From contig CAWIOF010000004.1 in the NCBI GenBank assembly GCA_963837715.1, positions 620,001 to 684,000 on the forward strand: a stretch of 64,000 nucleotides of DNA, given 5' to 3'. A program made the position numbers and the translations under genes. Below, piece after piece: positions 44,898 to 54,572 of the stretch; within the stretch, counting starts at the first letter, position 1, and each line of letters starts with the position of its first letter. Source of the DNA: JANYLB01 sp963837715. Its GTDB lineage: Bacteria; Actinomycetota; Acidimicrobiia; IMCC26256; JANYLB01. The notes under the pieces are model-generated. The model did not search any database and was not told the DNA's origin. It worked only from the letters and a program-made list of their open reading frames with translations.

Positions 44898-44951
44898 TCC
44901 TCGGGAGCCGTCGCGGTCGCCTGACCGCGACCGTCGTCCGGCGCAGCCGCC

Positions 44952-45596
44952 TCAGTCGGGAGGGAAGAGCGCGGGGAGCAGGGCGAGGAGGTGGGGGAAC
45001 AATGGTGTGAAGCGATCCTTCCCCCAGGGTGTGCTCGGCTCGTTGGCCATGGCCATCGTGGTGACACCGCAGATCAACGACGCGACGACGTACAGCGCGT
45101 CGTCGGAATCGGCGGCGGCGCCGAGCTGACCGCTCTCCACGGCGCTCCGCAGCATCGCGCGTTGCATGTCGACCATCTCGTGGCTGGCGGCCATCGCTGC
45201 ATCGCTCGCGTCGAAGGTGGGGATCGGCCGCCAGTACATGAGCTGGGCCAGCGCAGGATGGTCGAGGAGGTACTGGCCGTTCGCCTCGAGCGCGGCGGCG
45301 AGCGCCGGGAGGCCGGGGCTCGCGCCCGTCGCGGCGCTGCGCATCGTCTCGACCGTGGCGACCATGCCTCGCTCGAAGAGCGCGTCGTAGACGGCTGAGA
45401 TGGACGCGAAGTACTTGTAGAGCGAAGGCGGTTGCACGCCGAGGCGTCGGGCGACCTCGGAGAGGGTGAGGCCGTGCACCCCTTCCTCGGTCATCACCTG
45501 CTCGGCGAGGTCGAGGATCTCGGTGATCGTCTCCTGGCGTCGCCGGGCCCGACGATCGGTCGTCGGAGGTGTCGCGTCGGTTGCGATCTTTCCCAT
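44952..45596 (-). CDS. TetR-family transcriptional regulator
   Basis: About 214 residues. N-terminal helix-turn-helix: ILDLAEQVMTEEGVHGLTLS then EVARRLGVQPPSLYKYFAS. The C-terminal ligand domain is TetR_C-like with LAQLMYW. ATG 45596 is selected (an ATG at 45608 is possible). Divergent from an SRPBCC gene, with an imperfect palindrome over the -10 region between them, so it likely represses that gene and itself. Ligand unknown. Confidence 0.9.
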   Translation of the reverse strand: MGKIATDATPPTTDRRARRRQETITEILDLAEQVMTEEGVHGLTLSEVARRLGVQPPSLYKYFASISAVYDALFERGMVATVETMRSAATGASPGLPALAAALEANGQYLLDHPALAQLMYWRPIPTFDASDAAMAASHEMVDMQRAMLRSAVESGQLGAAADSDDALYVVASLICGVTTMAMANEPSTPWGKDRFTPLFPHLLALLPALFPPD

Positions 45597-45622
45597 GGAA
45601 CGAAGCATAGCCGATCTTCTGC

Positions 45623-45651
45623 TTGACAGCATGAGCTAACGGTTATAGCTT
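45623..45651 (+). promoter_or_regulatory. Promoter with overlapping TetR-type palindrome
   Basis: Consensus -35 TTGACA at 45623-45628 and TATAGC/TAGCTT as -10 (15-17 bp spacing). AGCTA-N7-TAGCT at 45634-45650 overlaps the -10. It drives the plus-strand SRPBCC gene and lies 27 bp before the TetR start on the other strand. Confidence 0.6.
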
Positions 45652-45686
45652 ACGCTCTGTTCACCGGTATGGCGGAAGGAATTGCA

Positions 45687-46184
45687 ATGGCCCCCAGGAA
45701 CCAGCGCTTCTGGCTCACCACCGACGCGGTGTCGACACGGATCGGTGCGTCGGCCGAGCAGCTCTACGACATGGTCGCCGATCTGCCGCGGATGGGGGAG
45801 TGGAGCCCCGAGTGTGCCGCAGTCGAGTGGATCGACGGCTCCACCGGTCCGGTCGTGGGCGCCCGATTCTGCGGTCACAACCGTGGCGGACCCCGCGGGT
45901 TGCTCAAGTGGTCGCGGCGGGGCACCGTCCTCACCGCCGACCGCGGCCGGGAGTTCGCCTTCGCGACCGAGGAAGGCGGCGTCGAGGGAACGATCTGGCG
46001 ATACCGATTCGAGCCCGTCGAGGGCGGGACCCTGGTCACCGAGACCTACACCGTGGACAAGATCCCGATGTGGGCGCGGATCGTCGACGTGCCCACCAAC
46101 CGACACCGTGAGCTGCTCGAGGGCATGGCCCACACACTCGCCGAGCTGAAGCTCGCGGCCGAGGCTGCGGTTCCCAGTCACTGA
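45687..46184 (+). CDS. SRPBCC-family (polyketide cyclase/dehydrase-like) protein
   Basis: About 165 residues, START-like helix-grip fold with a hydrophobic cavity: STRIGASAEQLYDMVADLPR, GEWSPECAAVEW and FRFEPVEGGTLVTE-like end. ATG 45687 is favoured because GGAAGGA sits six bases before it; ATG 45669 is also in frame. Likely binds a lipid or aromatic compound. Probably controlled by the divergent TetR protein. It is followed at 56 bp by the MBL-fold gene. Confidence 0.85.
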   Translation: MAPRNQRFWLTTDAVSTRIGASAEQLYDMVADLPRMGEWSPECAAVEWIDGSTGPVVGARFCGHNRGGPRGLLKWSRRGTVLTADRGREFAFATEEGGVEGTIWRYRFEPVEGGTLVTETYTVDKIPMWARIVDVPTNRHRELLEGMAHTLAELKLAAEAAVPSH

Positions 46185-46240
46185 TCCGGCTTCGACCCGT
46201 CGCGGCCCCGAGCCGCTCCGAACCCGAGGGAGTCATCACC

Positions 46241-47032
46241 ATGATCACCACCACCACCGCCGCACCCGGGATCGACGTCCTCACCGCCGACGTCGACATC
46301 CCCGGTCTCGGCCACCTGCCGATCAACGCCTACGTGCTGCACGGCGACGCGCCGGTGCTCGTCGACACGGGCTCGATCGCGCAGTCCGACGAGTTCCTCA
46401 CCGCGCTCCGATCGGTGATCGACGTCGCCGACCTGCGTTGGATCTGGCTCACCCACACCGACTTCGACCACATCGGCCTGCTGCACGAGCTGCTCGCCGA
46501 GAACCCGGACCTCCGGGTGATCACCACCTTCTTCGGCGTCGGGATCATGGGGCTGTACGACCCGCTGCCCATGGACCGGGTCAACTTCGTCAACCCGGGC
46601 GAGTCGATCGTGCTCGCCGACCGCACGCTCACCGCGGTGAAGCCACCGGCGTTCGACAATCCGATCACCGTCGGGTTCCACGACGACCGGACGAACGCGC
46701 TGTTCAGCGCCGACTGCTTCGGTGCGCTGCTCCCCGCGTTGCCCGAGCGGGCCGACGACCTCTCCGACTCGGAGCTCCGGGGCGGTCAGGTGACCTGGGG
46801 CTCGATCGACTCGGCGTGGATGCAGAAGGCCGATCTCGCGCTCATCGCCGCCGATCTCGAACGGACGCGGGCTGTGAACCCGTCGCTCGTGCTCAGCGCC
46901 CACCTCGCGCCCGCACCGGGTTCGATGCTCGACCGGATGTGCGACGCGATCGCGGCGGTTCCGTCTTCGCCGCCGTTCGCCGCTCCCGACCAGGCCGCGC
47001 TCGACGCCATGCTCGCGGCGATGGCCGGCTGA
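46241..47032 (+). CDS. MBL-fold hydrolase with HxDxDH metal motif
   Basis: 263 residues. The metal motif is HTDFDH rather than HxHxDH, as in flavodiiron-like (ODP) members of the superfamily; the acidic replacement favours iron or mixed metal. VLVDTGS, LFSADCFG and the final LSAHLAPAPG provide the other ligands. No flavodoxin domain is fused. ATG start with GAGGGA upstream. Role could be redox or hydrolytic. Confidence 0.83.
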   Translation: MITTTTAAPGIDVLTADVDIPGLGHLPINAYVLHGDAPVLVDTGSIAQSDEFLTALRSVIDVADLRWIWLTHTDFDHIGLLHELLAENPDLRVITTFFGVGIMGLYDPLPMDRVNFVNPGESIVLADRTLTAVKPPAFDNPITVGFHDDRTNALFSADCFGALLPALPERADDLSDSELRGGQVTWGSIDSAWMQKADLALIAADLERTRAVNPSLVLSAHLAPAPGSMLDRMCDAIAAVPSSPPFAAPDQAALDAMLAAMAG

Positions 47033-47084
47033 CGGCCCTCGAGCGCTCTGTGGATCCTCGGGACTCGGACGGTATTCTCGGCAC

Positions 47085-48782
47085 ATGTCGAACCCGGTGC
47101 TCATCGCCGTCGACAGCGATCCGGATGCTCTGAACGAGATCCAGGAGGCGCTGTGCGACCGGTACGGTCGCGACTACCGCGTGGAGTGCATCGCGTCTCC
47201 CGGAGAGGCGCTCGCGCTCATGGAGCAGCTCGCCACCGCGCACGACGACGTCGCACTCGTGCTCGCCGGCCAAGCGCTCGACGGCATGAAGGGGACGGAG
47301 CTCCTCGACCGCGCGGGCCGGTTCCACCCACAGGCCAAGCGCGGCCTCCTGGTCGACTGGGGTGACTGGGGTGTCCCCGCGATCGGCAACGCGATCTACG
47401 AGGCGATCTCGAACAACTGGATCGACCACTACCTGCTCCGGCCGTCGCCGCCACCCGATGAGCTCTTCCAGCACGCGATCTCGGGGTGGCTCCTGGAGTG
47501 GACGCAGACGCAGCGGGTGTCGCCCTTCACGATCAACATCGTCGGTGAGTCGTGGTCGGGCCGCGCCTACGAGCTGCGGGAGCTCCTCGGGAGTTGCGCG
47601 CTCCCGCACGCGTTCTCGCTCGCCGACTCGGAGGTCGGGCGCGGGCTGGTCTCCGAGTCGGGTGGCGCAGAAGGGCTCCCGCTCGTCATCTTCCCCGACG
47701 GGACGGTGCTGCGCGACCCGACCAACGCCCAGATCGTGGAAGCCGCGGGCTCCCCGGTCAACCCGGGGAGCAGCCAGTTCGACCTGGTGATCATCGGTGC
47801 CGGGCCGGCCGGACTGTCGGCTGCGGTCTACGGCGCGTCGGAGGGTTTCACCACCCTCGTCGTCGACCAGGGTGGCATCGGCGGTCAGGCGACCTCGAGC
47901 TCCCTCATCCGCAACTACCTCGGGTTCGCGCGCGGTGTGAGTGGACGGCGACTTGCTCGACAGGCGTACGAGCAGGCCTGGGTGTTCGGGGCCCACTTCG
48001 CGTTCATGCAATGCGTCACCGAGCTCCGGCGCGACGACGCGGGCTTGGTCATCACCCTCTCCGACAGCGGGCCCGTTCGCAGCCGGGCCGTCCTGCTCGC
48101 CACCGGTGCCTCCTACCAACGACTCGGGATCCCGGCGCTCGAGGCGCTGAACGGCGCGGGCGTCTACTACGGCGGTACCGCATCGGAGGCGCCGGGTCTG
48201 ATCGGCCGGGAGGCCTATGTGGTCGGCGGCGCGAACTCGGCCGGGCAGGCCGCGCTCCACCTGTCGCGATACGCGCTTCGGGTCACGCTGGTGATCCGGG
48301 CCGACTCGCTCACCGCCGGGATGTCGACGTACCTCGTGAGCCAGGTCGAAGCGACACCGAACATCGACGTCAGGCTCCAGACCGAGGTGGTCGACGGAGG
48401 TGGCGTCGGACACCTGGAGCACCTCGTGCTCAGGGATCGCGCGACCGGGACCGACGAGACGGTTCCGGCCGACGGTCTGTTCCTCATGATCGGCGCCCGG
48501 CCGCGCACCGAGTGGCTCCCGTCCGACATCACTTGTGACGAGCGGGGTTTCGTGGTCACCGGGCCCGATCTCCTCGGCACCGACTCGTGGCCGCTGGAGC
48601 GCCGGCCCCTGCAGTTCGAGACCAGCGTGCCGGGCGTGTTCGCAGCCGGCGACGTCCGGAGCGGTTCCGTGAAACGCGTCGCGTCGGCCGTCGGCGACGG
48701 GTCGGTTGCGATCCAGATGCTCCACCAGCTCTTCGAACTCGAGCAGCTCCAGCCGCAGAACGTGCGGATCCCCACGAGCTAG
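47085..48782 (+). CDS. Receiver-like / thioredoxin-reductase-like fusion, degenerate sites
   Basis: 565 residues. 1-120 is receiver-like but the phospho-Asp position is Gly (VALVLAGQALDG). 145-230 is glutaredoxin-like without CxxC. From 240 on it is a thioredoxin-reductase-like flavoprotein: FAD site IIGAGPAGLSAAVYGASEGF, GGIGGQA, NAD(P) site VVGGANSAGQAALHL and the final GVFAAGDVR. The redox CxxC is missing (YYGGTASEAPG). Related fusions are annotated as response regulator/thioredoxin-disulfide reductase. This one may be a ferredoxin- or NAD(P)H-oxidoreductase, or a sensor. ATG start. Confidence 0.85.
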   Translation: MSNPVLIAVDSDPDALNEIQEALCDRYGRDYRVECIASPGEALALMEQLATAHDDVALVLAGQALDGMKGTELLDRAGRFHPQAKRGLLVDWGDWGVPAIGNAIYEAISNNWIDHYLLRPSPPPDELFQHAISGWLLEWTQTQRVSPFTINIVGESWSGRAYELRELLGSCALPHAFSLADSEVGRGLVSESGGAEGLPLVIFPDGTVLRDPTNAQIVEAAGSPVNPGSSQFDLVIIGAGPAGLSAAVYGASEGFTTLVVDQGGIGGQATSSSLIRNYLGFARGVSGRRLARQAYEQAWVFGAHFAFMQCVTELRRDDAGLVITLSDSGPVRSRAVLLATGASYQRLGIPALEALNGAGVYYGGTASEAPGLIGREAYVVGGANSAGQAALHLSRYALRVTLVIRADSLTAGMSTYLVSQVEATPNIDVRLQTEVVDGGGVGHLEHLVLRDRATGTDETVPADGLFLMIGARPRTEWLPSDITCDERGFVVTGPDLLGTDSWPLERRPLQFETSVPGVFAAGDVRSGSVKRVASAVGDGSVAIQMLHQLFELEQLQPQNVRIPTS

Positions 48783-48799
48783 CTCAGGCGAGATCGGCG

Positions 48800-50245
48800 A
48801 TGGCCCTCCGAGATCCGCGGCTCCAGCGATTGCGCCACCGCCGCGTGCCGGCCTGGTGGCGTGACGCGAAGCTCGGGATCTTCGTGCACTGGACCCCGGC
48901 GTCGGTTCCGGCGTTCGCACCCGTCGACGCCGAGATCGGTGAGCTCCTCCAGTCGGATCAGCACGACGCCCTCTCACGGTCGCCCTACAGCGAGTGGTAC
49001 GAGAACTCGCTGCGGTTCCCCGACAGCCCGGTGGCCCGTCACCACCGCGAGGTGTACGGCACGCGCCCCTACGCCCAGTTCGCCGCCGATTGGGAAGCCG
49101 GCCTCGAGCACTGGGATCCCGCTGCGTGGGCGGCGCGGTTCGCGGCCACCGGTGCGCGCTACGTCGTGTTCGTGGCGAAGCACGCCGACGGGTACTGCCT
49201 GTGGCCGACCGACGTCGCCAACCCCCGTCGACCGGGCTGGAACTGCGCTCGCGACGTGGTCGGTGAGATGCGCGAAGCCGTGCTGGGCGCAGGGATGCGG
49301 TTCGGCATCTACTACTGCGGCGGGTTCGACTGGACGTTCGACGACCGCCCGATCGGCTCCATGGCAGATGTGCTCGCCGCGGTACCGCGCGGCGAGTACC
49401 CGGCCTACGCCGAGGCGCAGGTCCGGGAGCTCGTAGCGCGGTACGCGCCGAGCGTGCTCTGGAACGATGTCGCCTGGCCGGCCGAGGGCAAGCAGCTGTG
49501 GCCTTTGCTCGAGCACTACTACGAGCAGGTGCCCGACGGTGTCGTCAACGACCGGTGGATGCCGTGGAATCCACTGCTCGCAGCCGCCCGGACCGGGCCG
49601 GGGAACTGGTTGATCGACGTCGGTGCGCGCCGACAGGCGAAGCGAGACGGTGGCCTCGTCCCACCCGCACCGCCGCACTTCGACGTGCGCACACCCGAGT
49701 ACGTGACGTTTCCCGACGTCCAACCGCAACCATGGGAGAGCGTGCGCGGGATGGACCGGAGCTTCGGCTACAACGCGGCCTCGCGCGCGGAACACTTCCT
49801 GAGGCACGACGAGTTGCTGTGGTCCTTCGTCGACATCGTCGCCAAGGGCGGCAACCTGCTCCTCAACGTCGGGCCCCGCGGTGTCGACGCGCAGATCCCC
49901 GACGAACAGCTGGCTCGGCTCGACTGGTTGGGCCACTGGCTCGGCCCGCATCGCGAGGCCGTCGCCGCGACCCGGCCGTGGATCACGCCCGGTACGACGA
50001 CCCTCGAGGGCGGCCCGGTGCGGTACTCGACGCTCGGCGACACCCTGTACGCGTTCGTTCGTCACGCGACGGGATCGATCACGCTGTCCGACGTACGCGC
50101 GACCTCGACCACAGCGGTCGAGCTCCTCGACGGGAGCCCGGTGTCGTGGCGCAACGCGTCGGCCGGGCTCGAGATCGACCTCCGCGCGACGCCCCCGGGA
50201 CCGGAGCCGGTGGTCCTCACCCTCCGCCGGGTCGAAGCGCGGTGA
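48800..50245 (+). CDS. GH29 alpha-L-fucosidase
   Basis: 481 residues, no signal peptide seen, so probably cytoplasmic. Typical GH29 segments: PAWWRDAKLGIFVHWTPASV, SEWYENSL, YVVFVAKHADGYCLWPTDV, the nucleophile Asp in SVLWNDVAWP and NLLLNVGPRGVDAQIPDEQ. A C-terminal beta domain follows (about 410-481). It would remove terminal fucose from oligosaccharides. ATG start 17 bp after the upstream stop. It overlaps the convergent HEAT-protein gene by 29 bp at the 3' ends. Confidence 0.9.
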   Translation: MALRDPRLQRLRHRRVPAWWRDAKLGIFVHWTPASVPAFAPVDAEIGELLQSDQHDALSRSPYSEWYENSLRFPDSPVARHHREVYGTRPYAQFAADWEAGLEHWDPAAWAARFAATGARYVVFVAKHADGYCLWPTDVANPRRPGWNCARDVVGEMREAVLGAGMRFGIYYCGGFDWTFDDRPIGSMADVLAAVPRGEYPAYAEAQVRELVARYAPSVLWNDVAWPAEGKQLWPLLEHYYEQVPDGVVNDRWMPWNPLLAAARTGPGNWLIDVGARRQAKRDGGLVPPAPPHFDVRTPEYVTFPDVQPQPWESVRGMDRSFGYNAASRAEHFLRHDELLWSFVDIVAKGGNLLLNVGPRGVDAQIPDEQLARLDWLGHWLGPHREAVAATRPWITPGTTTLEGGPVRYSTLGDTLYAFVRHATGSITLSDVRATSTTAVELLDGSPVSWRNASAGLEIDLRATPPGPEPVVLTLRRVEAR

Positions 50246-53025
50246 GTGTCTCGAGCACGATCCAGTCCTCGTCGTCCGGCGACTCGACCAGCGCCGCACC
50301 TGCCGCGGCCGTGATCGCATCGAGTTCGATCTCCGGCGTTCCCGACGCCGCGTAGAGCGCGCAGGCCTTGACCCAGGGCCGTCGCCACCGGCCGTCGCTG
50401 TCCTGCACGAGCTCGAGCAGGATCTCGCGCCCACCGATCGCCGCGAGGGGGAAGGTCCTGCTGAGTGCCGTGAGCCGGTCGCGGTCCGACAACCGGGGTT
50501 CGAGCAGCGCGACCGCCGACCGTTCGGTCCCGAGCAGCGTCACGTCGAGCCATTCCAGCGCGAGGGCGTGGGAATGAGGGTCTCGCTGGGCGAGCTGGAA
50601 GACGACACGATCGAACCCCTCGGTGCCGTGGCGCATCGAGAAGGCCGCGAGGATCCGCTGGCGGATGAGGTCGAGCTCGTCGCGCAACGCGGCGCGCAAC
50701 AGTGCCGTCGCCGACCCACGCTCGAACGCCACCAGCGCGCGCAGGGCGTGCGTGGCGTGCTCGAGGTCGATCCGCACGACCCCTTCGGTGAGGTCGGCTG
50801 CGCCGAGGCCGTCCGTGCCGGTGTTCGGGATCGGTTCGGTGCCACCGCCCGGCCCTGAAGGTCCCAACGCGGCCAGTGCCCGCATCACGGTGAGTCCGAC
50901 CTCGCGATCGGGATGCTCGATGTGCCGGCGGAGCACGGTGACGGCAGATGAGCTCCCGACCTCCCGCGCGGCCCGAACGAGCATCTCCTGCACGTGCCGA
51001 CCGTGTTCGTCGCCGCGAAGGCCGTCGTCGACGACGACGAGCGCGGCATCGCCGGCTCGGACCAGCGCATCGACGGCTGCACCGGCCGTCTGGCGATCGT
51101 CGAGATGGGCGGCGACATCGCCGAGCAACTCCGCGTCTTCCGGCCACCGGAGAGCGGCCAACGTCGTGTCGACGACAGCGGGGTCCGCGTCGGCGAGGAG
51201 ATCTCGGAGCACGCTGCGATCCATCCACTCGCCGGGCTCGACCTCACCCACCATGATCGCCGCCAGGGTGCGATCCGACGACTGATCCGACCGGGCGAGT
51301 CGGGCGATGTCCGATGCGACTGCGGCTCGGGTCCCGGCGTCGCCGACCCGGGTCAGCGCGAACGCCACCGCGGCCCGGACCTCAGGCGCCGGTTCGCTCG
51401 AGTGTGCCGCGATCCCGGGGAGGTCCGACGGCTCGCGTGCTGCGCCCAGCACCCGGATGCTCGCGGCTCGCACCTTCGCCGACGGGTCGTCGAGTCCGTT
51501 GCGGGCCGCCACCGTGGCCGCATGCGGGTCGACCTCGGCCAGCCGTTCGATCGCATCGGTGCGGACGTCGACGCGCTCGTCGCCCACGAGGCGCTGCAGC
51601 TTCACCGGGAGATCGGCGTGCCCGGCCAACGTGAGGATGTCGAGGCCGAGGCGCACGTCGCGTCCATCGTCGCTCTCGATGAGGCGGTCGATGCGCGATC
51701 AGACTGCTCTCCTCCTCGAAGGTCAGGTCGGCCGGGTCGAGGATGCGCCCCCGGAGGTTCGCGAGCAGGTTCACGCGGTACTCCCGGTACAGCAGGATCG
51801 CGACGACCAACCACGCCACGACGACGCCCGCGGTGAGAACGGGCAACAGCAGCCCCTGGGTGCCGCCGGTCGCCTGGACGAGCAGCAGCACCACGCCACT
51901 CACCCCGATCGCGACGGGCACCGCGAGCCCCTCGACCGTGGCCTGGGTCAGGGCCCGCATGCGGGTCGGAACGGCCTGGTAGGCGGCACTCAGTGACGTT
52001 CGCGACGAGCCGTCGCTCAAGGTGAGGTCGGTCACCCGCGCGCCCACGATGAAGACGAACACGATCGTTGCGCCCGAACCGAGGATCGCGGTGGCGACGA
52101 TCGTCGCCGCGACCATGCTCAGCACCCCGATCGAGTTCGCGGTCAAGCCGTAGCGCAGCCCGAAGCGGTGGAGCAGCCAACCGGCGAAGACGAGGAGGAA
52201 CACGATGTCGGTCCCGTAGGCGATGGCCGAGAACTGACTGATGAACCGGGCGAGCGCCTGGCTGCTGTCGTACCGCAGCGCCGCGGTGGCGAGGACGTGG
52301 AAGTCGAGCCACTGACTCTCCACCGCCGAGAGCATCTGGAACGCCACGATGAGCATGATGTAGCGGTTGCGCGTCAGGGCACGGAGTGTCGGACGCTCCG
52401 TGTCGACCTCGACCTGCTCGACCACTGCGAGCTGAGCCGGATACCGGCGCCGGGTGACCTCCACCAAGACGAGGAACAGCGCGGCTGCCGCCGCCGCGGC
52501 GGCCAGCACGCTCTCGGTGGTGCCGAGGAGGGTGAGCAGCAGCGGTCCGATGAGCCCACCGGCAACGAAGCCGAGTGCGAAGCCGGCGACGACCCGGGCG
52601 TAGAACGCCTTGAGGACGCGGACGTCGAGCAGCATGCCGGCCTGGCCCACCACGAAGATGAAGCCCACGGGCACCAACATCGGCACGAGCACGAGCAGCG
52701 CGAACGAGACCCAGTCGGCCTGCGACACCGAGAGCGCGGCCCACGAGGCCAGGAGGAGCACCGCGAGTCCACCGAGGGTCGTCGTCGCCACCGACGCGAG
52801 CGGTCTCCGCCGGAACGCGGCCGCGAGCGCCATGCTCGACACGACGCCGGCGATCGCCGCGCCGATGTAGGTGACGGGGAGGAGCTCGGATCCGTAAGCG
52901 GCGAGGAAGATCGCACTGGCGGGGATCAGCACCCACGCCACCGTCAGGCCCAGCGCGAACCCTTGCCCGGCGAGTAAGAGGATCGGCCCGCGTGGCGATT
53001 CGTGCGGATGTTCGACCTCGGTCAC
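50217..53025 (-). CDS. Nucleotide-transporter-like MFS with HEAT repeats, apparent frameshift
   Basis: About 935 residues when joined. The N-terminal 440 or so residues have roughly 12 membrane helices and match the Npt1/Npt2-type (ATP/ADP translocase-like) MFS plan. The C-terminal 480 residues, in another frame, are HEAT-type helical repeats (DVRTDAIERLAEVDPHAATV and so on). One extra base in ATCGCGCATC near 51697 separates them. GTG start overlaps the stop of the CNB gene (GTGA). In other bacteria the same transporter, HEAT and cyclic-nucleotide-binding domains occur in one chain. Transport of nucleotides is inference. Confidence 0.75.
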
Positions 53026-53453
53026 GCTCCGGTCGCCTCGGCGTGGTCGTCGGCTGCGCCCTGGAGCATCCGGGCCAGCGTCGAGATCACACCCCGCGCG
53101 ATCTCGGGGCGGTCTTCGAGCAGCTCCTCGAACGGTCCGTGGCGGAGGCGCAACAGCAGGCTCGGTTCGACCGCGGTCACCGACGCCGATCGGGGCGCGG
53201 GAGCGAGCACGGCGAATTCGCCGACGACACCGCCCGGTCCGGTCTCGAGCAGCGTCTGTTCGCCGATGTGGACGCGGATCCGGCCTTCGGCGACGACGAA
53301 CAGCCAGTCCTCGACGGAGCCGCGCTCCATCACGGTGTCGCCGGCCTCGAACGACACCTCCTCGACGAGGCGCGCGACCGCGACCAGGGTGTGTCCGGGA
53401 ACGTCGCCGAACAACGCGACGCGCTGGAGCACGGCGACGCGTTCGATCGTCAT
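53022..53453 (-). CDS. Cyclic-nucleotide-binding domain protein
   Basis: 143 residues, a single CNB (CRP-type) beta-roll: VALFGDVPGHTLVAVARLVE, FEAGDTVMERG, and the phosphate-cassette region GGVVGEFAVLAPAPRSASV with GEF and an Arg. No DNA-binding domain. Its stop overlaps the GTG of the transporter-like gene, so it is likely the soluble regulatory part of that system, perhaps reading cAMP made by cyclases nearby. ATG 53453 chosen. The frame is open upstream without support. Confidence 0.85.
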   Translation of the reverse strand: MTIERVAVLQRVALFGDVPGHTLVAVARLVEEVSFEAGDTVMERGSVEDWLFVVAEGRIRVHIGEQTLLETGPGGVVGEFAVLAPAPRSASVTAVEPSLLLRLRHGPFEELLEDRPEIARGVISTLARMLQGAADDHAEATGA

Positions 53454-53828
53454 GAGTCCGCCGCCGGCGCCCGCCATCGCGCCAATCTTGTCCGCGCCGA
53501 CCAGTGGACGGTGTCGGAAGTGTTGCGACTTCGTGAACGGCCGAAGTTCCGGCCGCGCGACGGAGTACACGCGCACTCAGTGGCCGCGCGGACGCGCACA
53601 CTCGTACAGAAACGCGTGGGGTTCCTGTCCCCGGATTGTCGATTGACTTCCATTCGTCCGGGCTGTTGATTGAGTGACTTCCGCGGCATTTCTTGGAGGG
53701 TCACGTGGCAGGTCGGAGTCGGGCAGACGGCGCGCGGGAAGCGTCACGTGCAATACCACTCTGAGCATCCGCGTGACACCGCGTCGCGTGTCTCACCGCC
53801 CCACCTCTCGGTCGCTTCGTCGAACGGT
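53454..53828. other. 375-bp intergenic region before the glycan operon
   Basis: No gene that I can support. It is the divergent promoter region of the CNB gene and the glycosyltransferase operon. It contains two direct copies of GTCACGTG (53700 and 53743) and a TTGACT (53645) that could be a -35. Confidence 0.5.
53700..53752 (+). promoter_or_regulatory. Two GTCACGTG sites upstream of glycan operon
   Basis: GTCACGTGgCA at 53700 and GTCACGTGcA at 53743, 43 bp apart (about four helical turns), on the same strand. Possible paired operator; no regulator assigned. Confidence 0.35.
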
Positions 53829-54572
53829 GTGGCGCGGCTCGTGCGCCCCGCGGTCGACCTCGAGATCATCATCCCGGTACTGAACGAGGAACGGCGACTG
53901 CCCCAGACGTTGGCGCGCACCGTCGACTTCCTCGAACGTCGACCGTGGACGTCGGCGGTGGTCGTGGTCGACAACGGCAGCGTCGATCACACGGTCGACC
54001 TCGCGCGGCATGCATCGAGCCCCACGGTGCCGGTCCATGTCCTCGGGTGCTCCGCCCGGGGAAAGGGCGCGGCGGTGCGGCGCGGGATCGAGACGAGTCA
54101 GGCGCGGTTCGTCGGATTCACCGACGCCGACCTGGCGACGCCGATCGAGACGCTCGACGCGGCCATGTCACTGCTCCAGCAGGGTCACCCGGCGGTCGTG
54201 GCATCGCGTCGAGCCCCGTTCGCCGGGTACGCCGGGACCCAGAGCGCCACTCGCCGGGCCGGTGGTGCGTTCTTCCGCCTGTGCTTCCGGGCCGTGGTCG
54301 CGGAGGTCGCCGACACGCAGTGCGGATTCAAGTTCTTCGCCGGTGACCTGGCCCGTCGGCTGTCGGCGGAGTGCACGGTCGACGGGTTCATCTTCGACGT
54401 GGAGTTGCTCGCCCGGGTGCAGGATGCCCAGTGCGAGGTCCGTGAGATCCCCGTGATCTGGACCGACGGACCGGGTTCGACGTTCCGAGTCGTGCGCGAC
54501 GGCATCGGATCGCTCGTCGAGGTCTCCCGCTTGATGCGCACCGTCGGCCCCCGCTTGGGCGCACGGCAATGA
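53829..54572 (+). CDS. GT2-family glycosyltransferase
   Basis: About 247 residues, dolichyl-phosphate-glucose/mannose-synthase-like GT2. Features: EIIIPVLNEERRLPQTL, VVVVDNGSVDHT, the DADLATPIE metal site, and TQCGFKFFAGDLA with DGFIFDVELL acceptor-side residues. Likely makes a polyprenyl-phosphate-linked sugar, a donor for the membrane GT39-like enzyme downstream. Start uncertain: GTG 53829 or 53841. Its TGA overlaps the ATG of the next gene. Confidence 0.85.
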   Translation: MARLVRPAVDLEIIIPVLNEERRLPQTLARTVDFLERRPWTSAVVVVDNGSVDHTVDLARHASSPTVPVHVLGCSARGKGAAVRRGIETSQARFVGFTDADLATPIETLDAAMSLLQQGHPAVVASRRAPFAGYAGTQSATRRAGGAFFRLCFRAVVAEVADTQCGFKFFAGDLARRLSAECTVDGFIFDVELLARVQDAQCEVREIPVIWTDGPGSTFRVVRDGIGSLVEVSRLMRTVGPRLGARQ

